Counted from the stretch's first letter, positions 1-8,391 are shown. The stretch is DNA of 24,217 bases from an uncultured bacterium (GCA_905215465.1 CAJMPT010000022.1:1-24217), one strand, 5' to 3'. The notes: generated by a model not told the origin, from the sequence alone. Made by a program: numbers and translations.

Positions 1-41
1 TCCCTCCGGACCGGCGGACCGGTCCAAGTTCTTGCCGCACT

Positions 42-210
42 CCCTTCGTGTGAGTGCCTTTCGGCGGGTTTGCGCCGTATCTGGACCTTTCCCCTCGCAA
101 AACACCAGTTGATAACTTGTGGATACTTGGACCACCCCCGAAAGTGCCTCACACCAAGGGGACTTCTGCACAACGGCACGCTAATCACTCACACGAAGGG
201 GACTTCTGCG
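42..210. repeat. Composite intergenic repeat (copy A)
   Basis: This gene-free stretch carries a short repeated motif, CCCTTCGTGTGAG, in plus orientation at 42-54. Two reverse-orientation copies (CTCACACCAAGGGGACTTCT at 148-167 and CTCACACGAAGGGGACTTCT at 188-207) lie 40 bases apart. Between them sits CAGTTG (106-111) within a small AGTT-GAT-AACT symmetry, followed by TGTGGATAC, one base from a DnaA box on the minus strand. The same motif pair and the CAGTTG, at exactly the same 62-base distance, recur at 24100-24217. I see no convincing gene in 1-291. Confidence 0.6.
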
Positions 211-220
211 TAAGGGGGCA

Positions 221-258
221 CCAAAAAGAAGGTCCCGCAGCCGGATGACTGCGGGACC
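221..258 (-). terminator. Intrinsic terminator of the GtrA-like gene
   Basis: GGTCCCGCAG (231-240) and CTGCGGGACC (249-258) form a perfect 10-bp stem with an 8-base loop. On the minus strand the stem is followed by CTTCTTTTT (plus-strand A-rich 221-230). It lies 33 bases past the stop of the minus-strand gene ending at 292. Confidence 0.8.
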
Positions 259-291
259 TTCCCTGAAAGCGATTGCTCCGTGGCGTCGAGG

Positions 292-849
292 CTACTTGGC
301 AGCCTGCTGCTCGCCCTCGGGGAAGATAATCTTGTTCACGAAGAAGAAGATCACCATGGAGATGCCGCCGTTCAGCACCGTGGTGCCGATGTTGTAGACG
401 AAGTCGGGCACAAACTGGCCGGCAACGGCAACCCAGATGCAGTTGATGGAGTTAACGATGCAGGTGATCACGATGAAGGCCAGCACGTACCACATGATCT
501 GCTTGGCGAGGTTGCCCTTGGAGCGGAAGACAAAGTTGCGCTGGATGGGGAAGTTGATGCACTCGCCGATGATCATGGCGACCATGTAGGCGCAGAAGTA
601 CGAGAAGCCGCCGGCCTCCTCGCCGTAGCCGATGATGTACCACGGGAAGCTGATGCCCGCGATGGTGAGCGTGATGCCAGGGAAGCCAAAGGCCGCGTGG
701 GACAGGCCGGAGAAGATCATCGGCAGGAACTGCAGGATGAGGTACTTGAAGACGGTCACGAGGTTGGACACGATGACAAAGAGGCCGCCCTCGCGAATCC
801 ACGTCGCGGCTGAGGGATGCTTCTCGGCAAACGAGTTCCAGAAGTTCAT
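292..849 (-). CDS. GtrA-like polytopic membrane protein
   Basis: A 185-residue hydrophobic protein with about four predicted membrane segments (roughly residues 22-46, 80-98, 116-142 and 150-176). The segment NFPIQRNFVF (99-108), with its basic follow-on RSKG, resembles the conserved loop of GtrA-family proteins. That family is linked to moving or flipping lipid-linked sugars for cell-envelope polysaccharides. The start is supported by an AGGAG motif (TTAGGAGCACGCA before the ATG). It lies downstream of and in the same direction as the GH3 gene, separated by 66 bases holding a hairpin, so it may be partly co-transcribed. Family placement is by motif only; the substrate is unknown. Confidence 0.7.
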   Translation of the reverse strand: MNFWNSFAEKHPSAATWIREGGLFVIVSNLVTVFKYLILQFLPMIFSGLSHAAFGFPGITLTIAGISFPWYIIGYGEEAGGFSYFCAYMVAMIIGECINFPIQRNFVFRSKGNLAKQIMWYVLAFIVITCIVNSINCIWVAVAGQFVPDFVYNIGTTVLNGGISMVIFFFVNKIIFPEGEQQAAK

Positions 850-884
850 TGCGTGCTCCTAATCGTTGGTCGGACGGTCGTTGA

Positions 885-911
885 GGTGGGGGGCGCTGGA
901 CGCCCCCCACC
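885..911 (-). terminator. Hairpin between GH3 and GtrA genes
   Basis: GGTGGGGGGCG (885-895) pairs perfectly with CGCCCCCCACC (901-911) around a 5-base loop, four bases after the GH3 stop on the minus strand. No U-tract follows, so it could be an inefficient terminator, an mRNA 3'-end stabiliser, or an attenuator of read-through into the GtrA-like gene. Confidence 0.45.
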
Positions 912-915
912 CGTG

Positions 916-3417
916 CTAGGCGAGCTTCTTTGCCACGCCGGAGTTTCTGACGAGGTTCATCACAAAGGCGTAGAGGATGGGCAGCAAGATCCACAGGGCC
1001 CACAGACCGATGCCCACGCCCACGCCCCAGCCAAGGGCGATGGCGGCGGCAAGGAGGATGACGCCGCCCCAGCCAAAGCCGCGCACCTCGCGGACCAGTG
1101 CGTCGACGAGGCCCATGTCAACCATGCCGCCGGTCATCTTGGCCAGCGCGCGCAGTGGCATGTTCCAGATGAAGAGCACGTTGAGGTTGGGCTTGCCGGA
1201 CTTGTCGGCCCCGGTCTTGAGGGCGCGCAGGACGGCCCAGACAACCCAGAAGATGAGCGAGCGGCCGTGGTTGAGGTCGCGGAAGCACATGTTGCGGCCG
1301 ATGACGGAGCCCTCGGCGGGCACGGGGTGGCCGAGAAGCGCCTCAAAGCTGGCGTCGCTGACGGCTGCCACGCTGGCATCCTCGTAGCAGGAGACGTCGC
1401 GGCCCTCGTAGGGGTTGGGGGCGTCGGTTCCGGCGACCTTCACCTGGGCGGTCAGGCGGACGTCGTCGGAGGAGGAGGCCACGCGCAGCTCCCACGTGCC
1501 GCCCTCGACCTCCCAGTTGCCGGTCTTGTCGTTGAAGTAGCGGAAGGCCTTGTCGCCGAGCTCGATAGTGACAACCTTGCTCTGACCAGGCTCGAGCGTC
1601 ACGCGGGCAAAGCCCTTGAGCTCCTGCTCCGGGCGGAAGACCTGGTGGTCGGGCTTGGAGACGTAGAGCTGGACGATCTCGGTGCCGGCGACGGTGCCGG
1701 TGTTGGTGACCGTGAAGGTGGCGTCCCACTCGCTGGCCTCGAGGTTGCCGTAGGCAAACGTGGTGTAGGACAGGCCGTAGCCAAACGGATAGGCCACGGG
1801 CTTCTTGGCCGTCTGGAAGTAGCGATAGCCCACGTAGAGGCCCTCGCGGTACTCGGCGCGCTTCTCGTCGGAGGGGAAGGAGGCAAAGGAGGGCACGTCC
1901 TCGAGGCATAGCGGCCAGGTCTCCGTCAGCTTGCCGGAGGGGTTGACCTTGCCGCAGACGATGTCCAGCGCGGCGCCGGCGCCGGCCTGGCCGCCCAGGG
2001 CGCAGTAGAGGATGGAGCGGGCGTCGTCGGCCCAGTCGGTCTCCACGCAGGAGCCGGCGGAGAGAAGCACGACCACGTTGGGGTTGACCTGGGCCACCGC
2101 GTGCGCAAGCTCCACCTGGTTCTCGTTGAGCTTCATGTTGAGGCGGTCGGCGCCCTCGGACTCGGCGATCTCGTCAAGGGCCAGGGCGAGAAGGACCACG
2201 TCGGCGTGGCGGGCGAGCTCCAGGGCGGCGTCGCACTTGCTGGCGTTCTGGCCGCCGTGGCGCTCGAAGCCCGGCTCGTAGCCCACGAGCGTGAGGTCGG
2301 TCTCGCCGATCGTGTCGAGCAGGGAGTCGACCTTGGTGGAGTTGACGGCCGAGGAGCCGGCGCCCTGGTAGCGCGGGGTCTGGGCAAAGTCGCCGATGAG
2401 GGCGACCTTGGTGCCCGCGGCAAGCGGCAGCAGCGGGGCGCCACCGGCGATCGCCTCGTTCTTGAGGAGGACGGCGCCTGCCGCAGCGGCCTCGCGGGCC
2501 AGCTCGTGGTGGGCGTCCTGGTCAAAGGTCTTGGGTGCGGCAAGCGTGGCCGGGTGGACGGAGAGCACCAGGTCGATGACCTCGTCCACGCGCGCGTCAA
2601 TGTCCTTCTCGCTGAGGGTGCCGGCGGCCACGGCGTCCAGGAGCTCGCGGACGGAGCCCAGGCCGGGGGCGGGCATCTCGAAGGTGGAGCCGGCCGCCAC
2701 GCCGGCGGCGTGGTCGTTGGAGCCGCCCCAGTCGGTGACGACGGAGCCGTCAAAGCCCCACTCCTTGCGCAGGATGTCGTCCAGGAGGTGCGCGTTCTCG
2801 TTGGCGTAGGTGCCGTTGATGAGGTTGTAGGAGCTCATGATGGTCTTGGGCTGCGCCTCACGCACCACGATCTCAAAGGCCGTGAGGTAGATCTCGCGCA
2901 GCGTGCGCTCGTCCAGGATGGAGTCGGACGCCTGGCGGCGGGTCTCCTGGCTGTTGACGGCAAAATGCTTGGGGCACGCGGCGATGCCGTTGGACTGGAT
3001 GCCGCGGACGTAGCTGGCGGCCATCTTGCCGGCAAGGTAGGGGTCCTCCGAGAAGTACTCGAAGTTGCGTCCGCACAGCGGGTTGCGCTTGATGCACAGG
3101 CCCGGTCCCAGAAGGACGTCCACGCCCTGGCTGGCGGCCTCCTGGCCCATGGCGGCGCCGACGCGCTCGCCCAGCTCGGGGTCCCAGCTGTTGGCGACGG
3201 TGACGGCGGTGGGGAAGCAGGTGGCGGGCTCGGACCCGTTGAGACCCAGGTGGTCGGCAGCGCCGGCCTGGTGGCGGACGCCGTTGGGGCCGTCGGAGAA
3301 CTCGATGGCCGGGATGCCGGCGCGCTCGTTGCCCCAGCTGCCGAAGGTGGTGCCACCCTGGAGCAGGGCGCACTTCTCCTCAAGGCTGAGCTTGCCGATG
3401 ATGTCCTCGTGTTTCAT
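916..3417 (-). CDS. Family 3 glycoside hydrolase (beta-glucosidase-like) with C-terminal membrane domain
   Basis: An 833-residue GH3 enzyme, likely hydrolysing beta-glucosides or related beta-linked glycosides. The N-terminal TIM barrel (about 1-290) contains the KH motif (K150-H151) and the nucleophile motif VVTDWG with D229. The alpha/beta sandwich (about 310-550) contains SEGADR, whose E421 aligns with the usual acid/base Glu. A fibronectin-III-like domain follows (about 560-660). Unlike ordinary 700-770-residue GH3 enzymes it carries about 150 extra residues with hydrophobic segments near 718-735 and 782-820, suggesting membrane anchoring. No signal peptide is visible, so the catalytic part is probably cytoplasmic. 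AAGGAG lies before the ATG. A GtrA-like gene follows in the same direction. Exact substrate is not deducible. Confidence 0.88.
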   Translation of the reverse strand: MKHEDIIGKLSLEEKCALLQGGTTFGSWGNERAGIPAIEFSDGPNGVRHQAGAADHLGLNGSEPATCFPTAVTVANSWDPELGERVGAAMGQEAASQGVDVLLGPGLCIKRNPLCGRNFEYFSEDPYLAGKMAASYVRGIQSNGIAACPKHFAVNSQETRRQASDSILDERTLREIYLTAFEIVVREAQPKTIMSSYNLINGTYANENAHLLDDILRKEWGFDGSVVTDWGGSNDHAAGVAAGSTFEMPAPGLGSVRELLDAVAAGTLSEKDIDARVDEVIDLVLSVHPATLAAPKTFDQDAHHELAREAAAAGAVLLKNEAIAGGAPLLPLAAGTKVALIGDFAQTPRYQGAGSSAVNSTKVDSLLDTIGETDLTLVGYEPGFERHGGQNASKCDAALELARHADVVLLALALDEIAESEGADRLNMKLNENQVELAHAVAQVNPNVVVLLSAGSCVETDWADDARSILYCALGGQAGAGAALDIVCGKVNPSGKLTETWPLCLEDVPSFASFPSDEKRAEYREGLYVGYRYFQTAKKPVAYPFGYGLSYTTFAYGNLEASEWDATFTVTNTGTVAGTEIVQLYVSKPDHQVFRPEQELKGFARVTLEPGQSKVVTIELGDKAFRYFNDKTGNWEVEGGTWELRVASSSDDVRLTAQVKVAGTDAPNPYEGRDVSCYEDASVAAVSDASFEALLGHPVPAEGSVIGRNMCFRDLNHGRSLIFWVVWAVLRALKTGADKSGKPNLNVLFIWNMPLRALAKMTGGMVDMGLVDALVREVRGFGWGGVILLAAAIALGWGVGVGIGLWALWILLPILYAFVMNLVRNSGVAKKLA

Positions 3418-3460
3418 GGGAGCTCCTTCTTGCGTTATACGACAGCCTTGATGATAGACG

Positions 3461-3475
3461 GGGGCTGCCCCCGCG
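3461..3475. other. GC-rich palindrome upstream of GH3
   Basis: GGGGGC-T-GCCCCC forms a nearly perfect palindrome in the GH3 leader, about 45 bases before the start codon. It could be an operator or a 5'-UTR stem. I could not place convincing -35/-10 elements around it. Confidence 0.25.
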
Positions 3476-3550
3476 CCGCCATCCTGTCACAATCGGCCCC
3501 GCAGCGGACACGATTGGCCGCGCGGCCGGCAGGCGGGCGGCGCGGCAAAC

Positions 3551-3592
3551 AAAAGGGCGCCCCGGCGAGAAGGGCTTCTCGCCGGGGCGCCC
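3551..3592 (-). terminator. Intrinsic terminator of the TIM-barrel gene
   Basis: GGGCGCCCCGGCGAGAAG (3555-3572) pairs perfectly over 18 bp with CTTCTCGCCGGGGCGCCC (3575-3592). On the minus strand TTTTGTTTG follows. It lies 19 bases past the stop at 3611. Both arms contain the 9-mer GGCGAGAAG that recurs across this window. Confidence 0.85.
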
Positions 3593-3610
3593 TGTGGGTG
3601 CGAAGAGCTC

Positions 3611-4618
3611 CTAGCGGCCGTGGCGGCCGAGGAAGGGGAGGCGCGGCAGGCGGCTCTTGAAGGGGCTCACGAAGGGCTTGCCGGCCGGGACTGCGGCCTC
3701 GGCCTCGGGAGGCACCGTGTCCACCACGCCGGCGGGGACGTCCGCCACGGGCATGTCGGTGATGTCGGGCATCGGCGGCACGGCCGGCTCGACCTCGGCG
3801 GCGCCCGCGCCGGCAGCGGCGCCGGCGTCCTCGGTGCCCACGGCCTCGACGGCCTCGCGCTCGCGGTATCGCACCATCATGTCGCGCTGCAGCTCGGTGA
3901 TGCTGGGCGGCGCCCAGATGAGCGCGTTGGCGCCGGCCTCGACCGTGGCGCCGGTGACCTCGGGCGTCTTTCCGCCGGTGGCAAGGATCGGCAGGTTGGG
4001 GTAGGCCTCGCGCAGCTCGCGGATGACGGCGGCGGTGTTGCGCCCGGCCGCCACGTTGATGATGCGGGCGCCGGCCTCCACCTTCTGGCGGGTCACCTCG
4101 TCAAAGCGCGTGATGGACGCCACCACGGGGATGTCCACCGTGGAGACCACCTGGGCCACCATGTCTGGCGTGGCGGGGGAGTTGAGCACCACGCCCGCGG
4201 CACCCTGCATCTCGGAGACCGCGGCCAGCTCGGCGGCGCGACGTCCGGTGGTGGTGCCGCCGCCCACGCCCACAAAGAGCGGGGCCTCGGCCACGGTGAG
4301 AAGCGCCTGCGTGATGGCGGGCTGCGCCGTGAAGGGGTAGACGGCAAAGATGGCGTCCGCGTTGGAGTTGCGGATGACGGCCACGTCCGTGGAGTAGAGC
4401 AGCGAGCGGATGCGGCGCCCGAAGAGCGTGAAGCCCGTGCACTCGCCGTAGCCCTCGGGCACGCGCAGCGGCGCCTTGCGGAGGCGCCCCTCGATGGGGG
4501 AGGGCCCGTCGGCGGCGGGCACTACCTTGCCGGTGGCTCCTGCCCCGTCGGTGAAGATGATGGACCTGCGGGCAGACGGCTGGTCGGCCCCGGCGATGGC
4601 GTTGCTCTGATCTGACAT
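3611..4618 (-). CDS. Uncharacterised phosphate-binding TIM-barrel-like protein with disordered tail
   Basis: A 335-residue protein. Residues about 60-250 read like an alpha/beta barrel of the HisA/ThiE/TrpC type: alternating hydrophobic strands (AIFAVYPF, LFVGVGGG, AGVVLN, IPVVASI, ARIINVA, PILATGG) and ILATGGKTPEVTGATVEAGA (211-230), typical of C-terminal phosphate-binding loops. No catalytic signature I can name is present. Residues about 255-320 are Ala/Pro/Glu-rich and probably disordered, ending in a basic tail (FKSRLPRLPFLGRHGR). I chose the ATG at 4618 because GGAGG lies five bases upstream; a longer reading to 4708 has no such site. It is flanked by its own terminator and looks monocistronic. 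The reaction is unknown. Confidence 0.6.
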   Translation of the reverse strand: MSDQSNAIAGADQPSARRSIIFTDGAGATGKVVPAADGPSPIEGRLRKAPLRVPEGYGECTGFTLFGRRIRSLLYSTDVAVIRNSNADAIFAVYPFTAQPAITQALLTVAEAPLFVGVGGGTTTGRRAAELAAVSEMQGAAGVVLNSPATPDMVAQVVSTVDIPVVASITRFDEVTRQKVEAGARIINVAAGRNTAAVIRELREAYPNLPILATGGKTPEVTGATVEAGANALIWAPPSITELQRDMMVRYREREAVEAVGTEDAGAAAGAGAAEVEPAVPPMPDITDMPVADVPAGVVDTVPPEAEAAVPAGKPFVSPFKSRLPRLPFLGRHGR

Positions 4619-5168
4619 GGGTGCCTCCAGGCTCGCGGCGGTTGCTTGTGGCGTGATTGGCGCGGCGAGAAGTGCGGCCGGGGCGCGGCCGGATTCGCGC
4701 GTTCCCACACTTTATGCCCCAGGAGGGGCGCCGGTAATCAGACGCGTGTGCTTCTGGCTTGTCGGCAAGAACGTCGAGGTCACGGTCAAGACCCCCGTGC
4801 CCGGCACCGACGGACACCTGGAACACGGGTTGCTGGTACAAGCTGAGCAACTCTGCGGCAGCCACGGACGGTTGGGCACAGTTCGCGCCAGCTGGGAAAA
4901 CGCGGCCAAAATTGCCCGGGCTACTCGGAAGTTCGCAACAAGACGCAAACGTAGCCGCAACGCTCGGTTTTTTCGTCCCAGGGACCCATGTCTTGGGCGT
5001 GGCTGATGGGCTAAGCGTGGAGAGGGACCGTTCGGCCGACTCGGGCTTGTTTTGAACCGCTCGCGCCGCATACAATTGCTCCGCTTTGGCTAGCTGCGGA
5101 AACGCTGGCTATTAGATTTGAACTACAGTCAACAAAACCGACCTAACGTCAAAACTGGAGGTCATACA
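4619..5168. other. Long intergenic region without a confident gene
   Basis: About 550 bases separate the divergent TIM-barrel and DegV genes. Open frames exist on both strands, but none has a good start site or recognisable product. A plus-strand stretch around 4738-4830 has GC-rich third positions and could be a gene remnant, but the frame downstream loses that character. The 9-mer GGCGAGAAG occurs at 4664-4672. A T6 run at about 4969-4974 has no strong stem before it. I recognise no riboswitch or known RNA. Confidence 0.4.
5047..5076 (+). promoter_or_regulatory. Possible DegV promoter
   Basis: TACAAT (5071-5076, five of six matches to the -10 consensus) lies 18 bases after TTGTTT (5047-5052, weak -35). 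Transcription would start near 5083, giving a leader of about 85 bases before the GTG start. Confidence 0.35.
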
Positions 5169-6026
5169 GTGAGCGACATCGTCATCGTTGCAGAGAGCGG
5201 CTCCGACATTCCCGCTTCCGAGGCGGCCGAGCTGGGCGTCGAGCTCGTCCCCATGCACGTCTCCATTGGCGACGCCACCATCGACGACGGCTCCCTTGAC
5301 CCCGCCGAGATGCTCGAGCAGTGCCGCCAGCTGGGCGTCCTTCCGCGCACGAGCGGCTGCATGCCCATCGACTTCCAGCGCGTCTTCGACCGCATCCACG
5401 AGCAGCGTCCCGAGGCCAAGATCCTCTACATCGCCTACTCCGCTGTGACCACCTGCTCCTACGAGTCCGCCCGCACCGCCGCCGAGGGCCGTGACTACGT
5501 CTACAGCTTTGACACTACGCACGTGACCATCGGACAGGGCTTCGTGGTGCGCGAGACCGCCCTCTACCTGCGCGAGCACCCCGAGGTCTCCATTGAGGAG
5601 CTCATGGCCTGGTCGCAGGACCTGGCCAGCCGCATGCGCATGGGCTTCATCCCCGGCGACCTTGGCTACCTGCGCGCGGGCGGCCGCCTCTCCAACGCCG
5701 CCTTCCTGGGCGCCACGCTGCTGCGCATCAAGCCCATCATCGAGCTCATCGACGGCAAGCTCACCGCCACCAAGAAGCTCCGCGGCAAGATGGAGACCTG
5801 CGCCCTGGGCCTCATGGACCACATGGCCCTGCAGGGTGACTACGACACGTCCGTGATCTACTTCGTGCGCTCCAGCGGCCTTCCGCTCTCCGTCCAGCAG
5901 GCCGCCGAGAAGCACGCCTGCGAGCTTGGCTTTGAGTCCTTCCGCTGGTACGACACGCAGGATGTCATCACGTCCCACTGCGGCCCTGGCTCCTTCGCCG
6001 TGGCCTTCCCCGGCATCAGGAAGTAG
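5169..6026 (+). CDS. DegV family fatty-acid-binding protein
   Basis: A 285-residue DegV/FakB-type protein. Such proteins bind a fatty acid and present it to a DAK-type kinase for phosphorylation into phospholipid synthesis. The opening VIVAESGSDIP is typical of the family. Conserved positions include T61-S62-G63, S91, the RLS motif at 173-175 after GFIPGDLGYLRAGG, and HCGPGSFAVAF from H270. Length matches the family. I chose the GTG at 5169 because GGAGG (5157-5161) lies seven bases upstream; an upstream ATG at 5118 lacks a site. The cognate kinase is not in this window. The gene is monocistronic and convergent with the M19 dipeptidase. Confidence 0.88.
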   Translation: MSDIVIVAESGSDIPASEAAELGVELVPMHVSIGDATIDDGSLDPAEMLEQCRQLGVLPRTSGCMPIDFQRVFDRIHEQRPEAKILYIAYSAVTTCSYESARTAAEGRDYVYSFDTTHVTIGQGFVVRETALYLREHPEVSIEELMAWSQDLASRMRMGFIPGDLGYLRAGGRLSNAAFLGATLLRIKPIIELIDGKLTATKKLRGKMETCALGLMDHMALQGDYDTSVIYFVRSSGLPLSVQQAAEKHACELGFESFRWYDTQDVITSHCGPGSFAVAFPGIRK

Positions 6027-6043
6027 CCTTCCGCCCGCACGGC

Positions 6044-6119
6044 CTTCTCGCCGTTTGCATGTGTTTGTGGACGCTCGGCACGCGCCGGGCGTCCATTTTT
6101 ACATGCAAACGGCGAGAAG
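6044..6119. terminator. Nested long hairpin, bidirectional terminator
   Basis: CTTCTCGCCGTTTGCATGT (6044-6062) and ACATGCAAACGGCGAGAAG (6101-6119) form a perfect 19-bp inverted repeat. Inside it a second stem (GGACGC 6069-6074 with GCGTCC 6089-6094, plus CGGC/GCCG) is followed by ATTTTT, a classic plus-strand terminator for DegV. The element sits between convergent genes. Both outer ends carry the recurrent 9-mer GGCGAGAAG/CTTCTCGCC. Confidence 0.8.
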
Positions 6120-6132
6120 CACTCCCGAGCAC

Positions 6133-7212
6133 CTAGGCGGGCAGCTCCATGCGCTCGAAGAAGGCGAGGGCGTTGCCGTAGCAGAGCTTGCGCGTGACGG
6201 CCTCGCCAAAGTTGGCCAGGAGCGCCTGCTGGAAGGCGGGCATCGCGGCCGCATCGGCCAGGCAGTCCGGCACGCTTGCGCCGTCGAGGTCTCCGCCCAG
6301 GGCCACCACGTCCTCGCCGTCGAGGTCGAGCCAGTGCTCGATGTGAGCCATGACCTGGGCAGGCGTCACCGCGCGCCCGGCCTCGCCCCGGGCGCCGTCA
6401 ACCAGGAATCCCGTGCAGTAGTTGAGTCCCACCACGCCGCCAGCGTCGCGAATGCAGCGGAACTGGTCGTCGGTGAGGTTGCGCAGGTGGCCGCAGACGG
6501 CGCGCGAGTTGGAGTGGCTCGCCACAAAGGGACGCCTGGCGCGGGCGGCTACGTCGGCAAAGCACTCGTCGTTGAGGTGCGAGACGTCCATCACCACGCC
6601 GCAGCGCTCCATCTCGGCCAGCGCCGCCGCGCCTGTGGCAGAGAGCCCCTCGTGCGTGTCGTGCCCGCTGGCCAAGGGGCCGGCCGCGTTCCAGCTGAGG
6701 GACGCCATGAGGAGCCCCTGGCGAGCCAGCCGCTCAACGAGGCCCAGGTCAGCGGCAAAGAGCCGAGCGTTCTCTATGGTGCGCACCGCCACGAGGCGCG
6801 CGTCCTTCTCGCCAGCCGGCGCGCCCTCGAGCAGCGGGCGGATCTGGCTCGCGCGGGTGACGGCAACGGCGCCCAGCTCGGCGCAGGCGGCCACCTGGTC
6901 GGCCAGGTAGGCGCTCACGTGGGCCTCAAACGCCACGGCCTCCTCGGGCGAGAGCTCGTCCGGCACAAAGCAGGCAAAGCACTGCGCCCACGGCGTGGCC
7001 CCGACCTTCTCCACCGAGATTGCCCCGTGGTTGCTGGCGAGCTGACGGCAGCCGGCGGGGTCGGCCTCGTCTCCCGGGCCATAGAAGTGCATGCCGGCGG
7101 CCTTCCTGAGGCTGCCGGAAAGGGTCTGCCAGCTCAGGCGGTCTGCGGTGTCGCAGTGCAGGTCAAAGACGGGGATGGGCTGGGTCGCGGGTGCCGGGCT
7201 GGCTGCGTTCAT
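6133..7212 (-). CDS. Membrane dipeptidase (peptidase family M19)
   Basis: A 359-residue binuclear-zinc dipeptidase of the renal dipeptidase/M19 family, cleaving small, sometimes D-configured, dipeptides. Candidate metal ligands are in place: DLHCD (D17, H19, D21), bridging E147 in TIENAR, H212 in DVSHLN and H233 in ASHSNSRAVC. D308 in GGDLDG fits the substrate-site Asp. No signal peptide or membrane segment is evident, so it is probably cytoplasmic. I chose the ATG at 7212 because AGAGGAG lies just upstream; a start at 7254 lacks one. It is divergent from the Gfo/Idh/MocA gene with 105 bases between. A link with the nearby D-Ala ligase is possible but not shown. Confidence 0.88.
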   Translation of the reverse strand: MNAASPAPATQPIPVFDLHCDTADRLSWQTLSGSLRKAAGMHFYGPGDEADPAGCRQLASNHGAISVEKVGATPWAQCFACFVPDELSPEEAVAFEAHVSAYLADQVAACAELGAVAVTRASQIRPLLEGAPAGEKDARLVAVRTIENARLFAADLGLVERLARQGLLMASLSWNAAGPLASGHDTHEGLSATGAAALAEMERCGVVMDVSHLNDECFADVAARARRPFVASHSNSRAVCGHLRNLTDDQFRCIRDAGGVVGLNYCTGFLVDGARGEAGRAVTPAQVMAHIEHWLDLDGEDVVALGGDLDGASVPDCLADAAAMPAFQQALLANFGEAVTRKLCYGNALAFFERMELPA

Positions 7213-7266
7213 ATGGGCTCCTCTGACGCGTGTGATGAGTGCGTGTTGCTCCATTCAAGCTTAATT

Positions 7267-7276
7267 TGCCATGGCA
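7267..7276. promoter_or_regulatory. Palindrome in divergent intergenic region
   Basis: TGCCATGGCA is a perfect 10-base palindrome midway between the divergent dipeptidase and oxidoreductase genes and could be a shared operator. I could not assign firm promoters. Confidence 0.2.
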
Positions 7277-7317
7277 GAATGAGTTGACTTGCTCTTTTAA
7301 CAGGAGGGGAGAAGACC

Positions 7318-8391
7318 ATGCCCGAGTCCGAACGCCCGCTTGACTCCGCCGGCTTTGCCAAGGCCGCCTACGAGGCCGCCCTCGGTAGGGAGTTTCCGAT
7401 CGACGTCTTTTGCGCGCCCCAGCTCAGGTGGGCCGTCATCGGCTGTGGGGTCATCGCCAACCAGATGGCGGACTCCCTGGCGCTTGCCGGCCGCCGCATA
7501 GAGGGCGTGGCCAACCGCCACGCGGAGAAGGCCCGGGCCTTTGCCGCCGCCCACGACGTGCCCCGCGTCTACCAGACCTTCGAGGAGCTCTACGCGGACC
7601 CCGACATCGATGCCATCTACATCACCACGCCGCACAACACCCACATCGGGTTTCTCCGCGGCGCCCTCGCGGCCGGCAAGCACGTGCTCTGCGAGAAGTC
7701 CATCACGCTCAACTCCGAGGAGCTCGATGAGGCCCGCGAGCTTGCCCGTGCCAACCACGTGGTGCTCATGGACGCCACCACGATCCTGCACATGCCGCTC
7801 TACCAGGAGCTCCTTTCCCGCGCGCGCACGGGCGAGTTCGGGCGCATGAACCTGGCGCAGCTCAACTTTGGCAGCTACAAGCCCTACGACCCAGCCACGC
7901 GCTTCTACAACCCCAACCTCGCCGGCGGCGCCATGCTGGACATCGGCGTCTACGCGCTCAGCCTGGCGCGCCTCTTCATGGACGAGGCGCCCGACGAGGT
8001 GGTGGGCCTGGCCAACCGCTGCGAGACTGGCGTGGACGTCACGAGCGGCATCGTGGCAAGAAACCCACAGGGCCAGATGGCCGTGCTCTCCCTCTCGCTC
8101 CACTCCAAGCAGCCCAAGCGCGCTGTGCTCTCATTCGACCGCTGCTACGTTGAGGTCATGGAGTACCCGCGCGCCGACCACGCCACCATCACCTGGACGG
8201 CCGACGGGCGCCGCGAGGAGGTCCGCGCGGGCGACGAGGCCTACGCCCTCTGCTACGAGATGGCCGACCTCGAGCGGGCCGTCGCCGGGGACGCCGACGC
8301 GGCTGGCCTTATCAACCTCGCGGCCGACGTCATGGACGTCATGACGCGTCTGCGCCGCGAGTGGGGCGTCACCTACCCGGAGGAGCTCTAG
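7318..8391 (+). CDS. Gfo/Idh/MocA family NAD(P)-dependent oxidoreductase
   Basis: A 357-residue sugar- or polyol-type dehydrogenase. The Rossmann fold begins at about residue 37 (LRWAVIGCGVIANQMADSL, with GCGVIA at 42-47), and TTPHNTHIGF (103-112) is the usual family segment. The EKP motif appears as EKS (E126-K127-S128), a tolerated variant. The C-terminal half (about 155-357) fits the family's substrate/oligomerisation domain. The first 36 residues are an extension before the usual fold. AGGAGG lies upstream of the ATG. The flavin reductase-like gene begins 62 bases after the stop. Substrate is unknown. Confidence 0.85.
   Translation: MPESERPLDSAGFAKAAYEAALGREFPIDVFCAPQLRWAVIGCGVIANQMADSLALAGRRIEGVANRHAEKARAFAAAHDVPRVYQTFEELYADPDIDAIYITTPHNTHIGFLRGALAAGKHVLCEKSITLNSEELDEARELARANHVVLMDATTILHMPLYQELLSRARTGEFGRMNLAQLNFGSYKPYDPATRFYNPNLAGGAMLDIGVYALSLARLFMDEAPDEVVGLANRCETGVDVTSGIVARNPQGQMAVLSLSLHSKQPKRAVLSFDRCYVEVMEYPRADHATITWTADGRREEVRAGDEAYALCYEMADLERAVAGDADAAGLINLAADVMDVMTRLRREWGVTYPEEL

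Noticed and set aside
104..128. Replication origin suggested by a DnaA-box-like sequence
   Set aside because: Only one near-match box, no AT-rich unwinding region and no dnaA/dnaN nearby; the sequence belongs to a repeat seen at both window edges.
42..210. CRISPR-like repeats with 40-base period
   Set aside because: Only two copies per side, opposite orientations, no spacers of uniform length and no cas genes.
280..4615. Long plus-strand open frames opposite the GH3, GtrA-like and TIM-barrel genes
   Set aside because: They are GC-rich antisense shadows of recognised minus-strand genes, with no ribosome sites or homology.
7284..7289. TTGACT as a -35 for the oxidoreductase gene
   Set aside because: The -10 at 17 bases would fall in the ribosome-binding site (GGGGAG), which is not promoter-like.
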